A stretch of 64,000 bases of DNA from Pseudotabrizicola sp. (GCF_030656345.1 NZ_JAUSNR010000032.1:148216-212215); one strand, 5' to 3'. Counted from the stretch's first letter, positions 49,688 to 58,929 are shown. Notes: generated from the letters alone by a model not told the origin. Numbers and translations: made by a program.

Positions 49688-50173
49688 ATGAAACCCTTTG
49701 CCATGAAAAAGATTGCCGCCGCTGTTTGTCTGGCCGGCGCCATTGTGCTGCCAGGCGTTGCCCTGGCCCGCGAAGTGACCTTGACCACCGAGCTGAAAAG
49801 TTATCGAGGTAACGATGCCTACCTGGCGTTCTACCTCACCGATGCAGATGGCCAGTACCAGAGCACGCTCTGGGTCGCTGGCAAGAAGGCCAAGTATTAC
49901 AAGCATCTGCGCGATTGGGCGCGTGGCAGCGGTTTGAGCGCCAGTGAGTTCGACGGCGTCACCGGTGCCAGTGTTGGCAGTGGGCAGACCCTGACAGTAA
50001 CGGTTGAGCTGGCCGATGCGCTGATCGATGCCGGATATGAAATACGCGTGGACAGTGCGGTCGAGGACAAGCGCGATAACGGCGCTGAGATCAAAGTGCC
50101 GCTGACCAGCCAGGGTGCCGGCCAGCCAGCCAGCGGCAGCGGCTATATCGAGTCCTTCAGCTACGACCTGTAA
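49688..50173 (+). CDS. DUF2271 exported protein with candidate FMN-attachment motif
   Basis: AGCCGGAG precedes the ATG at 49688; the 161-residue precursor has a signal peptide (about 1-27, ending GVALA-RE). The mature domain is DUF2271 and contains DGVTGAS (residues 89-95), which fits the D-x-x-[ST]-G-A-[ST] motif to which ApbE attaches FMN through Thr92. Together with the downstream reductase and ApbE this suggests a periplasmic flavin electron carrier. Flavinylation is predicted from motif and context. Confidence 0.85.
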   Translation: MKPFAMKKIAAAVCLAGAIVLPGVALAREVTLTTELKSYRGNDAYLAFYLTDADGQYQSTLWVAGKKAKYYKHLRDWARGSGLSASEFDGVTGASVGSGQTLTVTVELADALIDAGYEIRVDSAVEDKRDNGAEIKVPLTSQGAGQPASGSGYIESFSYDL

Positions 50174-50196
50174 TCCACGTCCAGAGGAGGCACACC

Positions 50197-52422
50197 ATGC
50201 TACGCCAGCTTCATTCACTGCCCGGCCTGTTTGCCGCTCTGCTGGTCATGTTGCTGGCGCTCAGCGGTGCAGTGCTGTCGATCAGTCCGGCGCTGGATCG
50301 GCTCGCCGCCAGCGTGCCAGCTGCCGGCCAGATCAGCGTCGCCGAGTTGGCAGGGCGGGTGGCGCAGCACTATCCGGGCGCCGAGCAACTGCAGCGCAGA
50401 CCTTCCGGCACGCTCATCGTTTATTACAGCGAGCACGGCCAGGCCGGTGCAGTACGCATTGACCCGCGCACCGGGCAAGGTATTGGCGCCTATGCCCCGG
50501 CGGATTTCTTGCCCTGGATGAAGGAGCTGCATCGCTCGTTGTTGCTCGATACCCCGGGGCGTGCGGTCTCCGGTGTTGCCGCGCTGCTCATGCTGCTGCT
50601 GTCGATCACCGGGGCCGCCTTGCTGGCCAAGCGCCTGGGTGGCTGGCGCCTGATGCTGCGCCCATTGCATGGCGGCTTCAGCCAGCGCTGGCATGCTGAA
50701 GTTGGCCGCCTGGCGGTGTTGGGTCTGCTGCTGTCTGCGCTGAGCGGGATCTATATGTCGGCGGCGACCTTCGGCCTGATTGCCGATGGCATGCAGCGTG
50801 AACCCGACTTTCCGCAAGCAGTGGACGCGGGTCCTGCTGCTTCGGTGGCAAGCCTGGCGGCGCTGCGGGCTACCGATTTGAATGACCTGCGCGAACTGGT
50901 GTACCCCAATCCAAACGATTCCAGCGATGTCTATTCGTTGCGTACCGCCCAGGGCGATGGCTATGTCGATCAGGCCAGTGGTGCGCTGCTGTCTTACCAG
51001 GCGCATGACACCGCGCGTCGCACCTATGAGTTGATCTACCAGTTGCACACCGGGGAAGGCCTTTGGTGGCTCGGTCTGCTGTTGGGCGTATGTGCGCTGA
51101 GCGTGCCCCTGCTGAGCGTTACCGGCGCGCGGCTCTGGTGGCTACGCCGCCAGGCCATGCCGCGGCTGGCCAATAACTGCGGCGCGCAATTGGCCGATAC
51201 GGTGATTCTGGTCGGCAGTGAAAGCAACAGCACCTGGGGTTTTGCGAAAACCTTGCACGACGCCCTGCACCAGGCTGGCCTGCGCGTGCACACGGCGGCA
51301 ATGAATCAGCTGGCGAGCGAATACCGCCACGCGCAGCGCCTGTTTATCCTCACGGCAACCTATGGCGATGGCGATGCGCCGGCTTCGGCCCGGCAATTTC
51401 TGGCGCGGCTGGCCAAGACTACGCTCAGACCCGGGACAGGTTTCGCCGTGCTGGGCTTTGGCGATCGACAATTCCCGCAGTTCTGTGCGTTTGCCAAGGC
51501 GACTGAAACGGCTCTGCTTGAGCGGGGCTGGCCGCGGTTGCTGGCGCTAGAGACCATCGACCGTCAATCCACTCAGGCGTTTGCCCGTTGGGGCCATGCA
51601 GTCGGCCAGTTGCTCGGTCAGGAGCTGGCGCTGGTGCACACGGCCGTGCGTCCGCGCTGTCAGTCCTGGCAGTTGGTGGAGCGGGTTGAGTATGGCGAAC
51701 AGGTGCAGGCGCCTACCAGTGTGTTGCGCTTCAAGGCGGCAGCGCCGGTGGGTAAGGTCGGCTGGCTGAAGCGCAGGCTCGGGGCTAATGCCCTTGGCCA
51801 TTTCGAAGCCGGCGATCTGCTTGGCATCGTGCCGCCGGGCAGTCCTGTGCCGCGCTTCTATTCGCTGGCCAGTGGTTCGCGTGACGGGGTGCTGGAAATC
51901 TGTGTGCGCAAGCACCCCAATGGCCTGTGTTCCGGGTTTCTGCATGGCATGCCCCTCGGCGCCAGGATGGACGCCTTTATCCAGCCCAACCCGGATTTCC
52001 GTCCGGCCTCGGGTAAGGCCCCGGTGATCCTGATTGGCGCGGGCACAGGCATCGGGCCCTTGGCCGGCTTTATCCGCAATAACCACGCCAGGCACCCGAT
52101 GCACCTGTACTGGGGCGGGCGCAATCCGGCTTCCGATTTTCTCTATGAGCCAGAACTCAACGACTACCTGGCAGATCGGCGCTTGACCCGCCTGAATGCG
52201 GCTTTTTCACGGGTCAATGACTGCAGTTATGTACAGGATCGGATCATTGGCGATGCCTTGCAGATACGCCAGCTGATTGCAAAAGGCGCGCAGATCCTGG
52301 TCTGTGGCAGCCGCGAGATGGCGAAGAGCGTGATGCAGGCGCTGGATCAGGTGTTGCTGCCGCTCAACCTCAATGTGCTGACGCTCAAAACGCAGGGACG
52401 ATACCGTGAAGATGTCTACTGA
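50197..52422 (+). CDS. PepSY-type membrane flavoprotein reductase (flavodoxin + FNR domains)
   Basis: The 741-residue protein begins MLRQLHSLPGLFAALLVMLL. The N-terminal half (about 1-320) is a PepSY-associated membrane region with four helices and conserved His residues (ELHRSL, QLHTGEG) that may bind haem. A flavodoxin domain follows (about 328-470, with ILVGSESNSTWGFAKTL and ATYGDGDAPAS). A ferredoxin-reductase/CysJ-like FAD-NAD(P) module completes it (about 490-741, with RFYSLASGS, KHPNGLCSGFLH, LIGAGTGIGPLAGF and CGSREMAKSV). It should pass electrons from NADPH across the membrane to periplasmic acceptors. It overlaps apbE. Confidence 0.9.
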   Translation: MLRQLHSLPGLFAALLVMLLALSGAVLSISPALDRLAASVPAAGQISVAELAGRVAQHYPGAEQLQRRPSGTLIVYYSEHGQAGAVRIDPRTGQGIGAYAPADFLPWMKELHRSLLLDTPGRAVSGVAALLMLLLSITGAALLAKRLGGWRLMLRPLHGGFSQRWHAEVGRLAVLGLLLSALSGIYMSAATFGLIADGMQREPDFPQAVDAGPAASVASLAALRATDLNDLRELVYPNPNDSSDVYSLRTAQGDGYVDQASGALLSYQAHDTARRTYELIYQLHTGEGLWWLGLLLGVCALSVPLLSVTGARLWWLRRQAMPRLANNCGAQLADTVILVGSESNSTWGFAKTLHDALHQAGLRVHTAAMNQLASEYRHAQRLFILTATYGDGDAPASARQFLARLAKTTLRPGTGFAVLGFGDRQFPQFCAFAKATETALLERGWPRLLALETIDRQSTQAFARWGHAVGQLLGQELALVHTAVRPRCQSWQLVERVEYGEQVQAPTSVLRFKAAAPVGKVGWLKRRLGANALGHFEAGDLLGIVPPGSPVPRFYSLASGSRDGVLEICVRKHPNGLCSGFLHGMPLGARMDAFIQPNPDFRPASGKAPVILIGAGTGIGPLAGFIRNNHARHPMHLYWGGRNPASDFLYEPELNDYLADRRLTRLNAAFSRVNDCSYVQDRIIGDALQIRQLIAKGAQILVCGSREMAKSVMQALDQVLLPLNLNVLTLKTQGRYREDVY

Positions 52423-53359
52423 TACTGCCGCGTTGCAGCGCTACAGCCTCAACGGCGCAACCATGGGCACGCGCTACAGTGCCCTATTCTTCGCCGCGCC
52501 AGGGTTGGATGAAGTGGCTATCGCGGCCAGCCTGTTCGCCGCTGTTGACCAGGTGGACCGGCAGATGTCCACCTGGAAAGCCGACTCGGATCTGAGTCGG
52601 CTGAACGCCGCGCCCGAGCAGCAATGGCTGGAGATCCCGAAAGAACTGCTCAGCGTGCTGACGATGGCGCTGCGCATCGGCCGCCAGTCCAATGGCGCGT
52701 TTGATATCGGCGTCGGCGACCTGGTAAATACCTGGGGTTTTGGCCCCGTCAGGCAAGTACCGACCGATTTACCGGCACAGCGGCGGCGCCAGTCAGCGGC
52801 AGAGCTGCTGGAGATCGATCAACTGCACCGCCGTGTGCGTAAGCGCGCAGCGATCACCCTGGATCTGTCAGGCATCGCCAAAGGCTTTGGCGTCGACCAA
52901 CTGGCCCGCTGCCTTGCTGGCTGGGGCATTAGCCGTTACCTGGTCGGGATCGATGGCGAAATGCGCGCCTGCGGCCTGAAAGCGGATGGGCAACCCTGGG
53001 CGATTGCCGTCGAGAAGCCAGTGCGAGGTGTGCGCGAAGTCATGGGCGTGATGGAGCTCAGCGATGTCGCCATCGCTACCTCGGGTGATTATCGGCACTG
53101 GGTCGAGATTGCCGGTAAGCACTATGCCCACAGCATGCATCCCGCGTTGGGCGCGCCTGTCTGCAACAAGCTGGCGGCGGTAACGGTGCTGGCATCCAGC
53201 TGCATGCTCGCCGATGCCTGGGCGACGGCATTGCTGGTGCTGGGTGAGGTGGCCGGGCTTGCACTGGCAAAGGCGCGCGGTATGGATGCGTTGTTCGTCG
53301 TGCGCGGTGATCAGGGTTTTCGCCAGCTGTCCATTGTCGGTGGACAGCTGCAGGCGTAA
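52406..53359 (+). CDS. apbE: FAD:protein FMN transferase (ApbE family)
   Basis: The 317-residue protein has family motifs ATMGTRYSALFFA at the N-terminus, DIGVGDLVNTWGFGP, ITLDLSGIAKGFGVDQLA (about 151-168) and VAIATSGDYRHW (about 224-235). It would attach FMN from FAD to a Thr in the DUF2271 partner. The start is GTG at 52406 or ATG at 52412, both overlapping the reductase gene; a stop at 52379 rules out an N-terminal extension. Thus no signal peptide or lipobox is encoded, unusual for an enzyme whose target is exported. Confidence 0.9.
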   Translation: MKMSTDTAALQRYSLNGATMGTRYSALFFAAPGLDEVAIAASLFAAVDQVDRQMSTWKADSDLSRLNAAPEQQWLEIPKELLSVLTMALRIGRQSNGAFDIGVGDLVNTWGFGPVRQVPTDLPAQRRRQSAAELLEIDQLHRRVRKRAAITLDLSGIAKGFGVDQLARCLAGWGISRYLVGIDGEMRACGLKADGQPWAIAVEKPVRGVREVMGVMELSDVAIATSGDYRHWVEIAGKHYAHSMHPALGAPVCNKLAAVTVLASSCMLADAWATALLVLGEVAGLALAKARGMDALFVVRGDQGFRQLSIVGGQLQA

Positions 53360-53385
53360 CTCCGGCGACCATGACCGGTTGGCCC

Positions 53386-54123
53386 TCAGCTCTCGGTAAG
53401 GGTCATCAGGATGTCGGCATACCAGGTGCAGTTGAGCCCGAGTGCTTCGTCCAGTTGCAGGTCGCGAGTGCCCACATCGAGGCGCGCCGAGTGCACGCCC
53501 AGGAGCATCCATGGCAGATCGCCAAGGCCATTCTCCGGGGTGTCGGCGACGCGCGTGACCACGGGCGCGCCGCTGATGCCGCGGTGGGTGCGCGCATCGC
53601 TGAGAAAGTAGCCTTTGCTCTGAAAACGCAAGCCGAACGACGAGGCGATCACCGCCTGGCGTACCACCGGCATGTGGTGCAGCGTGTCGTGGAAACCCAG
53701 AGGGAAGCCGACCACCAGCAGGGAGGTGCCGACCTCGACCTCGGCGGTCGGACCATACAGGTGTTCAGGGGTAAAGGCGCGGTAGAGCGCGTTTGGGGGC
53801 AAGGCGGCGCGATCCAGTTCGATCATCGCCACATCGATTTCCCCGGTGGTGTCCAGGCCCTGGCGCCACAGGCTTTCGCCGTCGCGGTAGAGCGGAATCG
53901 AAATGCCGATGGACTGGGCGAGATTGTCCGGGTCGGTATGCAGTTCGATCTCGATGCGATCCGGGAAGTGCTGATTTTGCGCGTCGATCATCACGTGCCG
54001 GCTGGTCACCAGGAACAGGCGCTCGTCGCGGGCGAAGAAAAAGCTGCTGGCATTGGTCAGCTGCTGTTGCTCGTTGAAGGTGCACAGGCGGGCTGCGGTG
54101 AGCAGCAAAGGTTCGATGATCAT
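53386..54123 (-). CDS. Trypsin-like serine protease
   Basis: The 245-residue protein shows a chymotrypsin-fold triad: His43 in VTSRHVMID, Asp97 in GEIDVAMIEL and Ser184 in THRGISGAPVV. There is no clear signal peptide, so it may be cytosolic or use a non-standard route. Homologues are often annotated as trypsin-like peptidases of unknown role. It converges with the apbE operon. Confidence 0.82.
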   Translation of the reverse strand: MIIEPLLLTAARLCTFNEQQQLTNASSFFFARDERLFLVTSRHVMIDAQNQHFPDRIEIELHTDPDNLAQSIGISIPLYRDGESLWRQGLDTTGEIDVAMIELDRAALPPNALYRAFTPEHLYGPTAEVEVGTSLLVVGFPLGFHDTLHHMPVVRQAVIASSFGLRFQSKGYFLSDARTHRGISGAPVVTRVADTPENGLGDLPWMLLGVHSARLDVGTRDLQLDEALGLNCTWYADILMTLTES

Positions 54124-54486
54124 GCTGTCCTTGGATTATCCGGGTTGGCTGCTGCAGCGGCGCTTAGCTGGAGGGCTCTGGGGGCTGCGGGAAGCGGGTG
54201 GCTGTGTCTGTCCTGAGGCAAGCGTACGCCACCCTTTGCATGCCTGATAGGCGCATTATCAAGTTATGCATGGGCGATGCCATCACAGCCCAGTGCCGGC
54301 TTGTGCTCCTTGATCCGGCCCTGGCTGGCACGCCGCGCCACTGAACTATCGAGTAAGGCCTGCAACAGGCGCTGGAAGCGCAATGCCTCGCCGGCGGTTA
54401 ACCCGGCCGGGACTGCCCTGGATCATCATCGCTGGCAGCCGTTCGGTTATATTTTGCGGTACTGAATACAACAAGGCCCTATCTCT
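54124..54486. other. Intergenic region with a possible minus-strand coding remnant
   Basis: On the minus strand a frame without a start codon (about 54416 down to a TAA at 54264-54266) reads LTAGEALRFQRLLQALLDSS followed by VARRASQGRIKEHKPALG, with protein-like composition. It may be the 3' end of a lost gene. Nothing else is recognised before arsO. Confidence 0.3.
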
Positions 54487-55554
54487 ATGCTCGATCAGCA
54501 GACCCAGGCAGTCGACGTGGTCATCATCGGCGGTGGTCAGGCGGCGTTGTCTGTCGCCTATTTCCTGCGACGTAGCGAACTGTCCTTTGTCATCCTCGAT
54601 GGTGAACCGGCCCCAGGTGGTGCCTGGCGTCATGCCTGGAATTCGCTGCGGCTGTTTTCGCCGGCGACCTGGAGCTCGATCCCCGGCTGGATGATGCCGC
54701 CGATGGCGCAGGGTTATCCGACCCGCGAGCATGTGATCGATTACCTCAGTCAGTATGAGCAGCGCTATCAATTTGCGCTGCAGCGCCCGGTCTGGGTCGA
54801 TGCCGTGCAGCGCACGGGCACCGGGCTGCGGGTGCAGGCTGGTGAGCGTTACTGGGACGCCAGGGCGGTGGTCAGTGCTACCGGCACCTGGCGTAACCCG
54901 TTTATCCCGGTGTATCCGGGGGCCGAGTTGTTTGCTGGCGAACAACTGCATTCCGCCGACTATGTCGAGCCGCAGGCGTTTGCCGGCAAGACAGTGCTGG
55001 TGGTCGGTGGCGGCAATTCAGGGGCACAGATTTTCGCGGAAGTGTCTACGGTCGCCAATGCCACCTGGGTGACGCCGAGCGAGCCGCTGTTTCTGCCAGA
55101 CGAAGTCGATGGGCGGGTGCTGTTCGAGCGCGCCACCGCGCGCTGGAAAGCCCTGCAGGAGGGGCGAACTATTGAACAGCCGGTTGGTGGTCTGGGTGAT
55201 GTGGTGATGGTGCCGCCAGTGGTCGAAGCGCGCGAGCGCGGCGTGCTCAAGGCAGTGCGGCCATTCACCCGTTTCACCCCCACTGGCGTGGTCTGGGCCG
55301 ACGGTACGCAGGCACAGGTGGATGCGGTGATCTGGTGCACCGGTTTTCGTCCGGCACTGGCTCATCTGGCCACGCTGCAGGTGCTCAATGAGCAAGGTAC
55401 GGTGGATGTCGAGGGCACTCGTTCACTCAAGGAGCCTCGGCTCTGGCTGGTCGGTTATGGCGAGTGGACGGGCGCAGCCTCGGCCACCTTGATTGGTGTT
55501 ACCCGCACCGCGCGCTCTAGCGCCGCAGAAATCGTCGAGGCCTTGCAGCCATGA
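54487..55554 (+). CDS. arsO: Flavin-dependent monooxygenase of the ArsO type
   Basis: The 355-residue protein has an N-terminal FAD site ([20 protein letters not shown], about 9-28), a second dinucleotide-binding motif [19 protein letters not shown] (about 168-186), and the FMO-like [17 protein letters not shown] in between. The C-terminal [13 protein letters not shown] is also typical. ArsO-type proteins accompany arsenic operons; their precise reaction is not settled. An arsenic-related permease and thioredoxin follow on the same strand, supporting the assignment. Confidence 0.85.
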   Translation: MLDQQTQAVDVVIIGGGQAALSVAYFLRRSELSFVILDGEPAPGGAWRHAWNSLRLFSPATWSSIPGWMMPPMAQGYPTREHVIDYLSQYEQRYQFALQRPVWVDAVQRTGTGLRVQAGERYWDARAVVSATGTWRNPFIPVYPGAELFAGEQLHSADYVEPQAFAGKTVLVVGGGNSGAQIFAEVSTVANATWVTPSEPLFLPDEVDGRVLFERATARWKALQEGRTIEQPVGGLGDVVMVPPVVEARERGVLKAVRPFTRFTPTGVVWADGTQAQVDAVIWCTGFRPALAHLATLQVLNEQGTVDVEGTRSLKEPRLWLVGYGEWTGAASATLIGVTRTARSSAAEIVEALQP

Positions 55555-55721
55555 GCATGGGCGCGGCTTACCCCGTCGCTACAGCGCACCCGTGCAAGTA
55601 AGGTGAATGCAGGTATCCCAGGAATAATCCCGTGCTTGTCTGTTGTCGCGAGTGGCGTCGCCCCAGTTCAATCCCGTGATGGCTGCAGTCGCGGGTTAGG
55701 CAATGCAGTAGAGGATTATTG

Positions 55722-56726
55722 ATGGCGTTTTTCGGCTGGTTGAACGATCAATTGCTGCGCATGGACTGGCTGGCCTATCTGGTACGCCTGCTGCTGGAAG
55801 AGGGTTTTGGCCTGGATACGCTGAGCCGGGTTGGTGCCAGCCTGCATTTCTTCATCTACGACGTGATCAAGATCTTCATCCTGCTCGCGGTGCTGATCTT
55901 CAGCATCTCCTGGGTGCAGAGCTATTTTCCGCCGGAACGTACGCGGCTGATTCTGGGGCGCATGCGCGGTGTGCGCGGCAACCTGATGGGCGCGCTGCTT
56001 GGCACCATCACGCCGTTCTGTTCGTGCTCGTCGATTCCCTTGTTCATCGGCTTTACCGGCTCGGGCTTGCCGTTGGGGGTGACCTTTTCCTTCCTGATCT
56101 CTTCGCCTCTGGTCGACCTGGCGTCGGTAATCCTGCTGGCCAGTATCTTCAATTGGTCGATTGCCATCGCCTATGTGCTGGTCGGGATCGTCCTGGCGGT
56201 GCTCGGCGGCAGCCTGATCAGTCAGGCCAGGATGGAGCGTTATGTCGAGGGGTTCGTGCTGCACAGCAAGATTCTCGACCTGCCGCCGACGCAACTGACC
56301 CGGCGTGACCGCCTGCGATTCTCCTGGGAGCAAGTGTGCGACGTGTTCAGCCGTGTCTGGCTGTATGTGCTGATTGGCGTGGGCATCGGCGCCGCTATCC
56401 ACAACTGGATTCCGCAAGAACTGATCAGCAGCTTGATCGGCGATGCCAACTGGTGGTCCGTGCCCTTGGCCACGCTGGTCGGCGTGCCCATGTATGCCGA
56501 TATCTTCGGCACCCTGCCGATTGCCGAGGCGCTGGTGGCCAAGGGCGTTGGCCTCGGCACTGCGCTGGCCTTCATGATGGCGGTGACGGCGCTGTCGTTG
56601 CCGTCGCTGATCATGCTCAAGAAAGTAGTCAAGGGGCCGCTGCTGGCGCTGTTTTTTGGCATCGTCCTGGTCGGCATCGTCCTGATCGGCTATCTGTTCA
56701 ATAGCTTTGCCTATTTGTTCATCTAA
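55722..56726 (+). CDS. Permease of the ArsP/DUF318 (YraQ) family
   Basis: AGAGGA precedes the ATG at 55722; the 334-residue protein has about eight membrane helices. The conserved TPFCSCSSIPLFIGF (Cys100 and Cys102) is the family signature, and a matching second permease repeat contains GVPMYADIFGTLPIAEALV. ArsP members export trivalent organoarsenicals through the cysteine region. The small thioredoxin downstream is a typical partner. Whether this one moves organoarsenicals is inferred. Confidence 0.85.
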   Translation: MAFFGWLNDQLLRMDWLAYLVRLLLEEGFGLDTLSRVGASLHFFIYDVIKIFILLAVLIFSISWVQSYFPPERTRLILGRMRGVRGNLMGALLGTITPFCSCSSIPLFIGFTGSGLPLGVTFSFLISSPLVDLASVILLASIFNWSIAIAYVLVGIVLAVLGGSLISQARMERYVEGFVLHSKILDLPPTQLTRRDRLRFSWEQVCDVFSRVWLYVLIGVGIGAAIHNWIPQELISSLIGDANWWSVPLATLVGVPMYADIFGTLPIAEALVAKGVGLGTALAFMMAVTALSLPSLIMLKKVVKGPLLALFFGIVLVGIVLIGYLFNSFAYLFI

Positions 56727-56744
56727 CCTGCAAGGTGCATCGCC

Positions 56745-56981
56745 ATGATTATCAAGATTCTCGGTAGTGGCTGTAAGAAGTGCGTCAGCCTGAGTGAAAA
56801 CACGCATCAGGCATTGCGCAATCTAGGTCTGCAGGCCGAGGTGCTCAAGGTCACCGATTTTGCTGAAATCGCTGCCTTCGGGGTCATGTCGACGCCCGCT
56901 CTGGCGATCGACGACAAGGTGGTGTCGGTCGGTAAGGTGCTGAATGCCGGTGAGATAGCGGCCTTTCTGCAAGCCCAGTGA
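56745..56981 (+). CDS. Small thioredoxin-like protein (TM0996/MTH895 type)
   Basis: A 78-residue glutaredoxin-like fold with the redox motif GSGCKKC (Cys10, Cys13) and the cis-proline segment VMSTPALAIDDK. It lies 18 bases after the permease gene and is likely co-translated. Such minimal thioredoxins commonly accompany ArsP-like permeases and could keep their cysteines reduced or deliver thiol-bound metalloid. Confidence 0.9.
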   Translation: MIIKILGSGCKKCVSLSENTHQALRNLGLQAEVLKVTDFAEIAAFGVMSTPALAIDDKVVSVGKVLNAGEIAAFLQAQ

Positions 56982-57047
56982 TGCAAACTGCCAGGTAGTT
57001 CGTATTCAGCACGGGCTAGCCATCAACCAGCAGAGGAGCGCGACCCA

Positions 57048-57977
57048 TTGGAATTCAAGGATTACTATCAGGTTCTCGGCCTGGACAAGAGCGCCAGCGA
57101 GGCTGAGATCAAGAAGTCCTACCGCAAGCTGGCGCGCAAGTATCATCCGGACGTGAGCAAGGAAGCGGATGCCGAGCTGCGCATGAAGGACGTCAACGAG
57201 GCCTACGCAGTACTCGGCGACCTGGAAAAACGTGCCGCCTACGATCAGTTCGGCAGCCGCTACCGCGATGGTCAGGAGTTCCAGCCACCACCGAACTGGA
57301 ATGGCGGTTCTGGCTTTTCCGGCGCCGACATGGGCGAGTACAGCGACTTTTTTGCCAACCTGTTTGGTCAGTCTGGCCAAGGCCGTGGCGGGCGTGCCGG
57401 GCCACGACCACGGCGTGGTCAGGACCATCACGCCAAGATCGTCATCGACCTGCGTGATGCCTATGAGGGTGCGCCACGCACCATCACATTGCGTGGTGAA
57501 CGGGCCGATGCCCAAGGCCGCGTGAGCGTGCAGGAGCACAGCCTCACTGTGCAGATCCCCAAGGGCGTGAGGGAGGGCCAGCAGATCCGCTTGGCCGGTC
57601 AGGGCAGCCCGGGCAGCGGCGGCAGCGCAGCGGGGGATTTGTTCCTCGAGGTGCATTTCAAGCCGGATCCGCACTACCGCGTAGATGACCGTGACGTGTA
57701 CCTGACCCTGCCAGTAACCCCGTGGGAGGCCGCCTTGGGCGCCAGCATCGAGGCGCCAACCCCATCGGGCAAGGTACAGGTGAAAATACCCGCCAATTCG
57801 CAGAGTGGCCGCAAGTTGCGCCTCAAGGGCCGCGGTATTCCCGGCGCGCCGGCGGGCGATCTGTATCTGCTGCTGGAGATCGCGCTGCCGCCTGCCGACA
57901 CCGACAAGGCGCGGCAACTCTATGAAATGATGGCGCGGGAGATGGCCTTCAACCCGCGCCTAGCCATGGGAGTCTGA
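57048..57977 (+). CDS. cbpA: DnaJ-like co-chaperone CbpA
   Basis: A TTG start follows AGAGGAG; the 309-residue protein has a J domain (about 1-70, HPD in KYHPDVSK), a Gly/Phe-rich linker (about 90-125) and two C-terminal substrate-binding beta domains, without the Cys-rich zinc finger of DnaJ. It stimulates DnaK. The modulator cbpM follows 3 bases downstream, as in other bacteria. Its position inside an arsenic region is notable because arsenite causes protein damage. Confidence 0.95.
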   Translation: MEFKDYYQVLGLDKSASEAEIKKSYRKLARKYHPDVSKEADAELRMKDVNEAYAVLGDLEKRAAYDQFGSRYRDGQEFQPPPNWNGGSGFSGADMGEYSDFFANLFGQSGQGRGGRAGPRPRRGQDHHAKIVIDLRDAYEGAPRTITLRGERADAQGRVSVQEHSLTVQIPKGVREGQQIRLAGQGSPGSGGSAAGDLFLEVHFKPDPHYRVDDRDVYLTLPVTPWEAALGASIEAPTPSGKVQVKIPANSQSGRKLRLKGRGIPGAPAGDLYLLLEIALPPADTDKARQLYEMMAREMAFNPRLAMGV

Positions 57978-57980
57978 GCC

Positions 57981-58280
57981 ATGCCACGCATTGAAATTGT
58001 CACCGGTATTGTATTGGACGAGGTTGACCTCGATGAGCTGGCCCAGGCCTGCTCGGTCGATGCGCTGTGGATCGTCGAGCGGGTCGAGGCCGGGCTGCTC
58101 GGCGAAGTCGCCCAGCCGCAGCGCTTCAGCAGCGCCGAACTACTGCGCGCCCAGCGCCTGCTGGCGATCGAGCGCGATTTCGATGCCAACCCCGAACTGG
58201 CTGCCCTGGTGGTGGATCTGATCGAGGAAGTCGGGCGGCTCAAGGGCCGACTCAGGGCCGCGGGCATCGACGACAAGTAG
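57981..58280 (+). CDS. cbpM: Chaperone modulator CbpM
   Basis: The 99-residue protein has the MerR-like fold of CbpM: LDELAQACSVDALWIVERVE, a middle LRAQRLLAIERDFDANPELA, and a C-terminal coiled helix. It binds the CbpA J domain and inhibits it. The gene overlaps the cbpA transcript closely, so both are made together. Confidence 0.93.
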   Translation: MPRIEIVTGIVLDEVDLDELAQACSVDALWIVERVEAGLLGEVAQPQRFSSAELLRAQRLLAIERDFDANPELAALVVDLIEEVGRLKGRLRAAGIDDK

Positions 58281-58478
58281 CCGCGGCTGGGCTTTCCGAG
58301 TGCAGGGGTGAGTTCGCGCAATAAGACTCACAGAATCGGTTGTGAGCCGGCTTGGCTTCGCTGATTGTTCCTGCTGGCGAGCAGGAGGTTATCGCGTAAG
58401 TGACTGCAGTGCCTGAGCAGGTTGTTCATGGGCGTGGTATCGACGGCAATCTTGAGCGCTAATTCTTTATTCCAATAC

Positions 58479-58495
58479 TTCAACAATAGTTGTAG
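58479..58495. promoter_or_regulatory. Putative ArsR operator upstream of arsR
   Basis: The segment ttcaacaatagttgtag contains the palindrome caac-aata-gttg and lies 10-26 bases before the arsR ATG. A related sequence precedes arsD at 58906. Both fit short dyads bound by ArsR-type repressors. Confidence 0.6.
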
Positions 58496-58504
58496 TGTTG
58501 GAGC

Positions 58505-58858
58505 ATGGAAAAGATAACCGCCACCAGCATCTTCGAATCCCTCTCATCCGGCCTGCGCCTGGATGTGTATCGGCTATTGGTCAAGCAGGGCAGCGCAGGT
58601 CTGGTCGCCGGCGAGATAGCCGCGACCCTGGATGTGCCGCCGACCAATCTTTCGTTCCACCTCAAGGCGCTGACCCAGGCCGGGTTGCTGTCGGTGCAGC
58701 AGGAAGGTCGTTTCCAGCGCTATCGCGCCAATATCCCGCTGATGCTGGACCTGATCGCCTACCTCACCGAGGAGTGTTGCGCCGGTAACCCGGAGCAATG
58801 CGCCGGCCTGCGTGCCCAGTCCAGCTGCGCGCCTGCAGTGCTGCCACCGCTGACCTGA
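58505..58858 (+). CDS. arsR: ArsR-family arsenite-responsive repressor
   Basis: The 117-residue winged-helix protein contains the recognition region PPTNLSFHLKALTQAGLL. The C-terminal Cys91, Cys92 and Cys99 (TEECCAGNPEQC) form a vicinal-pair-plus-one pattern suited to arsenite, differing from the alpha-3 CVC type of E. coli ArsR. It should repress this operon until arsenite binds. It is first gene of arsR-D-A-acr3. Confidence 0.92.
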   Translation: MEKITATSIFESLSSGLRLDVYRLLVKQGSAGLVAGEIAATLDVPPTNLSFHLKALTQAGLLSVQQEGRFQRYRANIPLMLDLIAYLTEECCAGNPEQCAGLRAQSSCAPAVLPPLT

Positions 58859-58905
58859 GTCAACGTTGAGCATGAGACGCTGTGCTCTATTTCATTCGAC
58901 AACGT

Positions 58906-58920
58906 TTCAATAATTGTTGG
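58906..58920. promoter_or_regulatory. Second putative ArsR-type site before arsD
   Basis: The sequence ttcaataattgttgg closely resembles the arsR-proximal site (ttcaacaatagttgt). It lies between arsR and arsD, 10-24 bases before the arsD start, where it may give internal control. Confidence 0.5.
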
Positions 58921-58929
58921 AGAGTTAAA

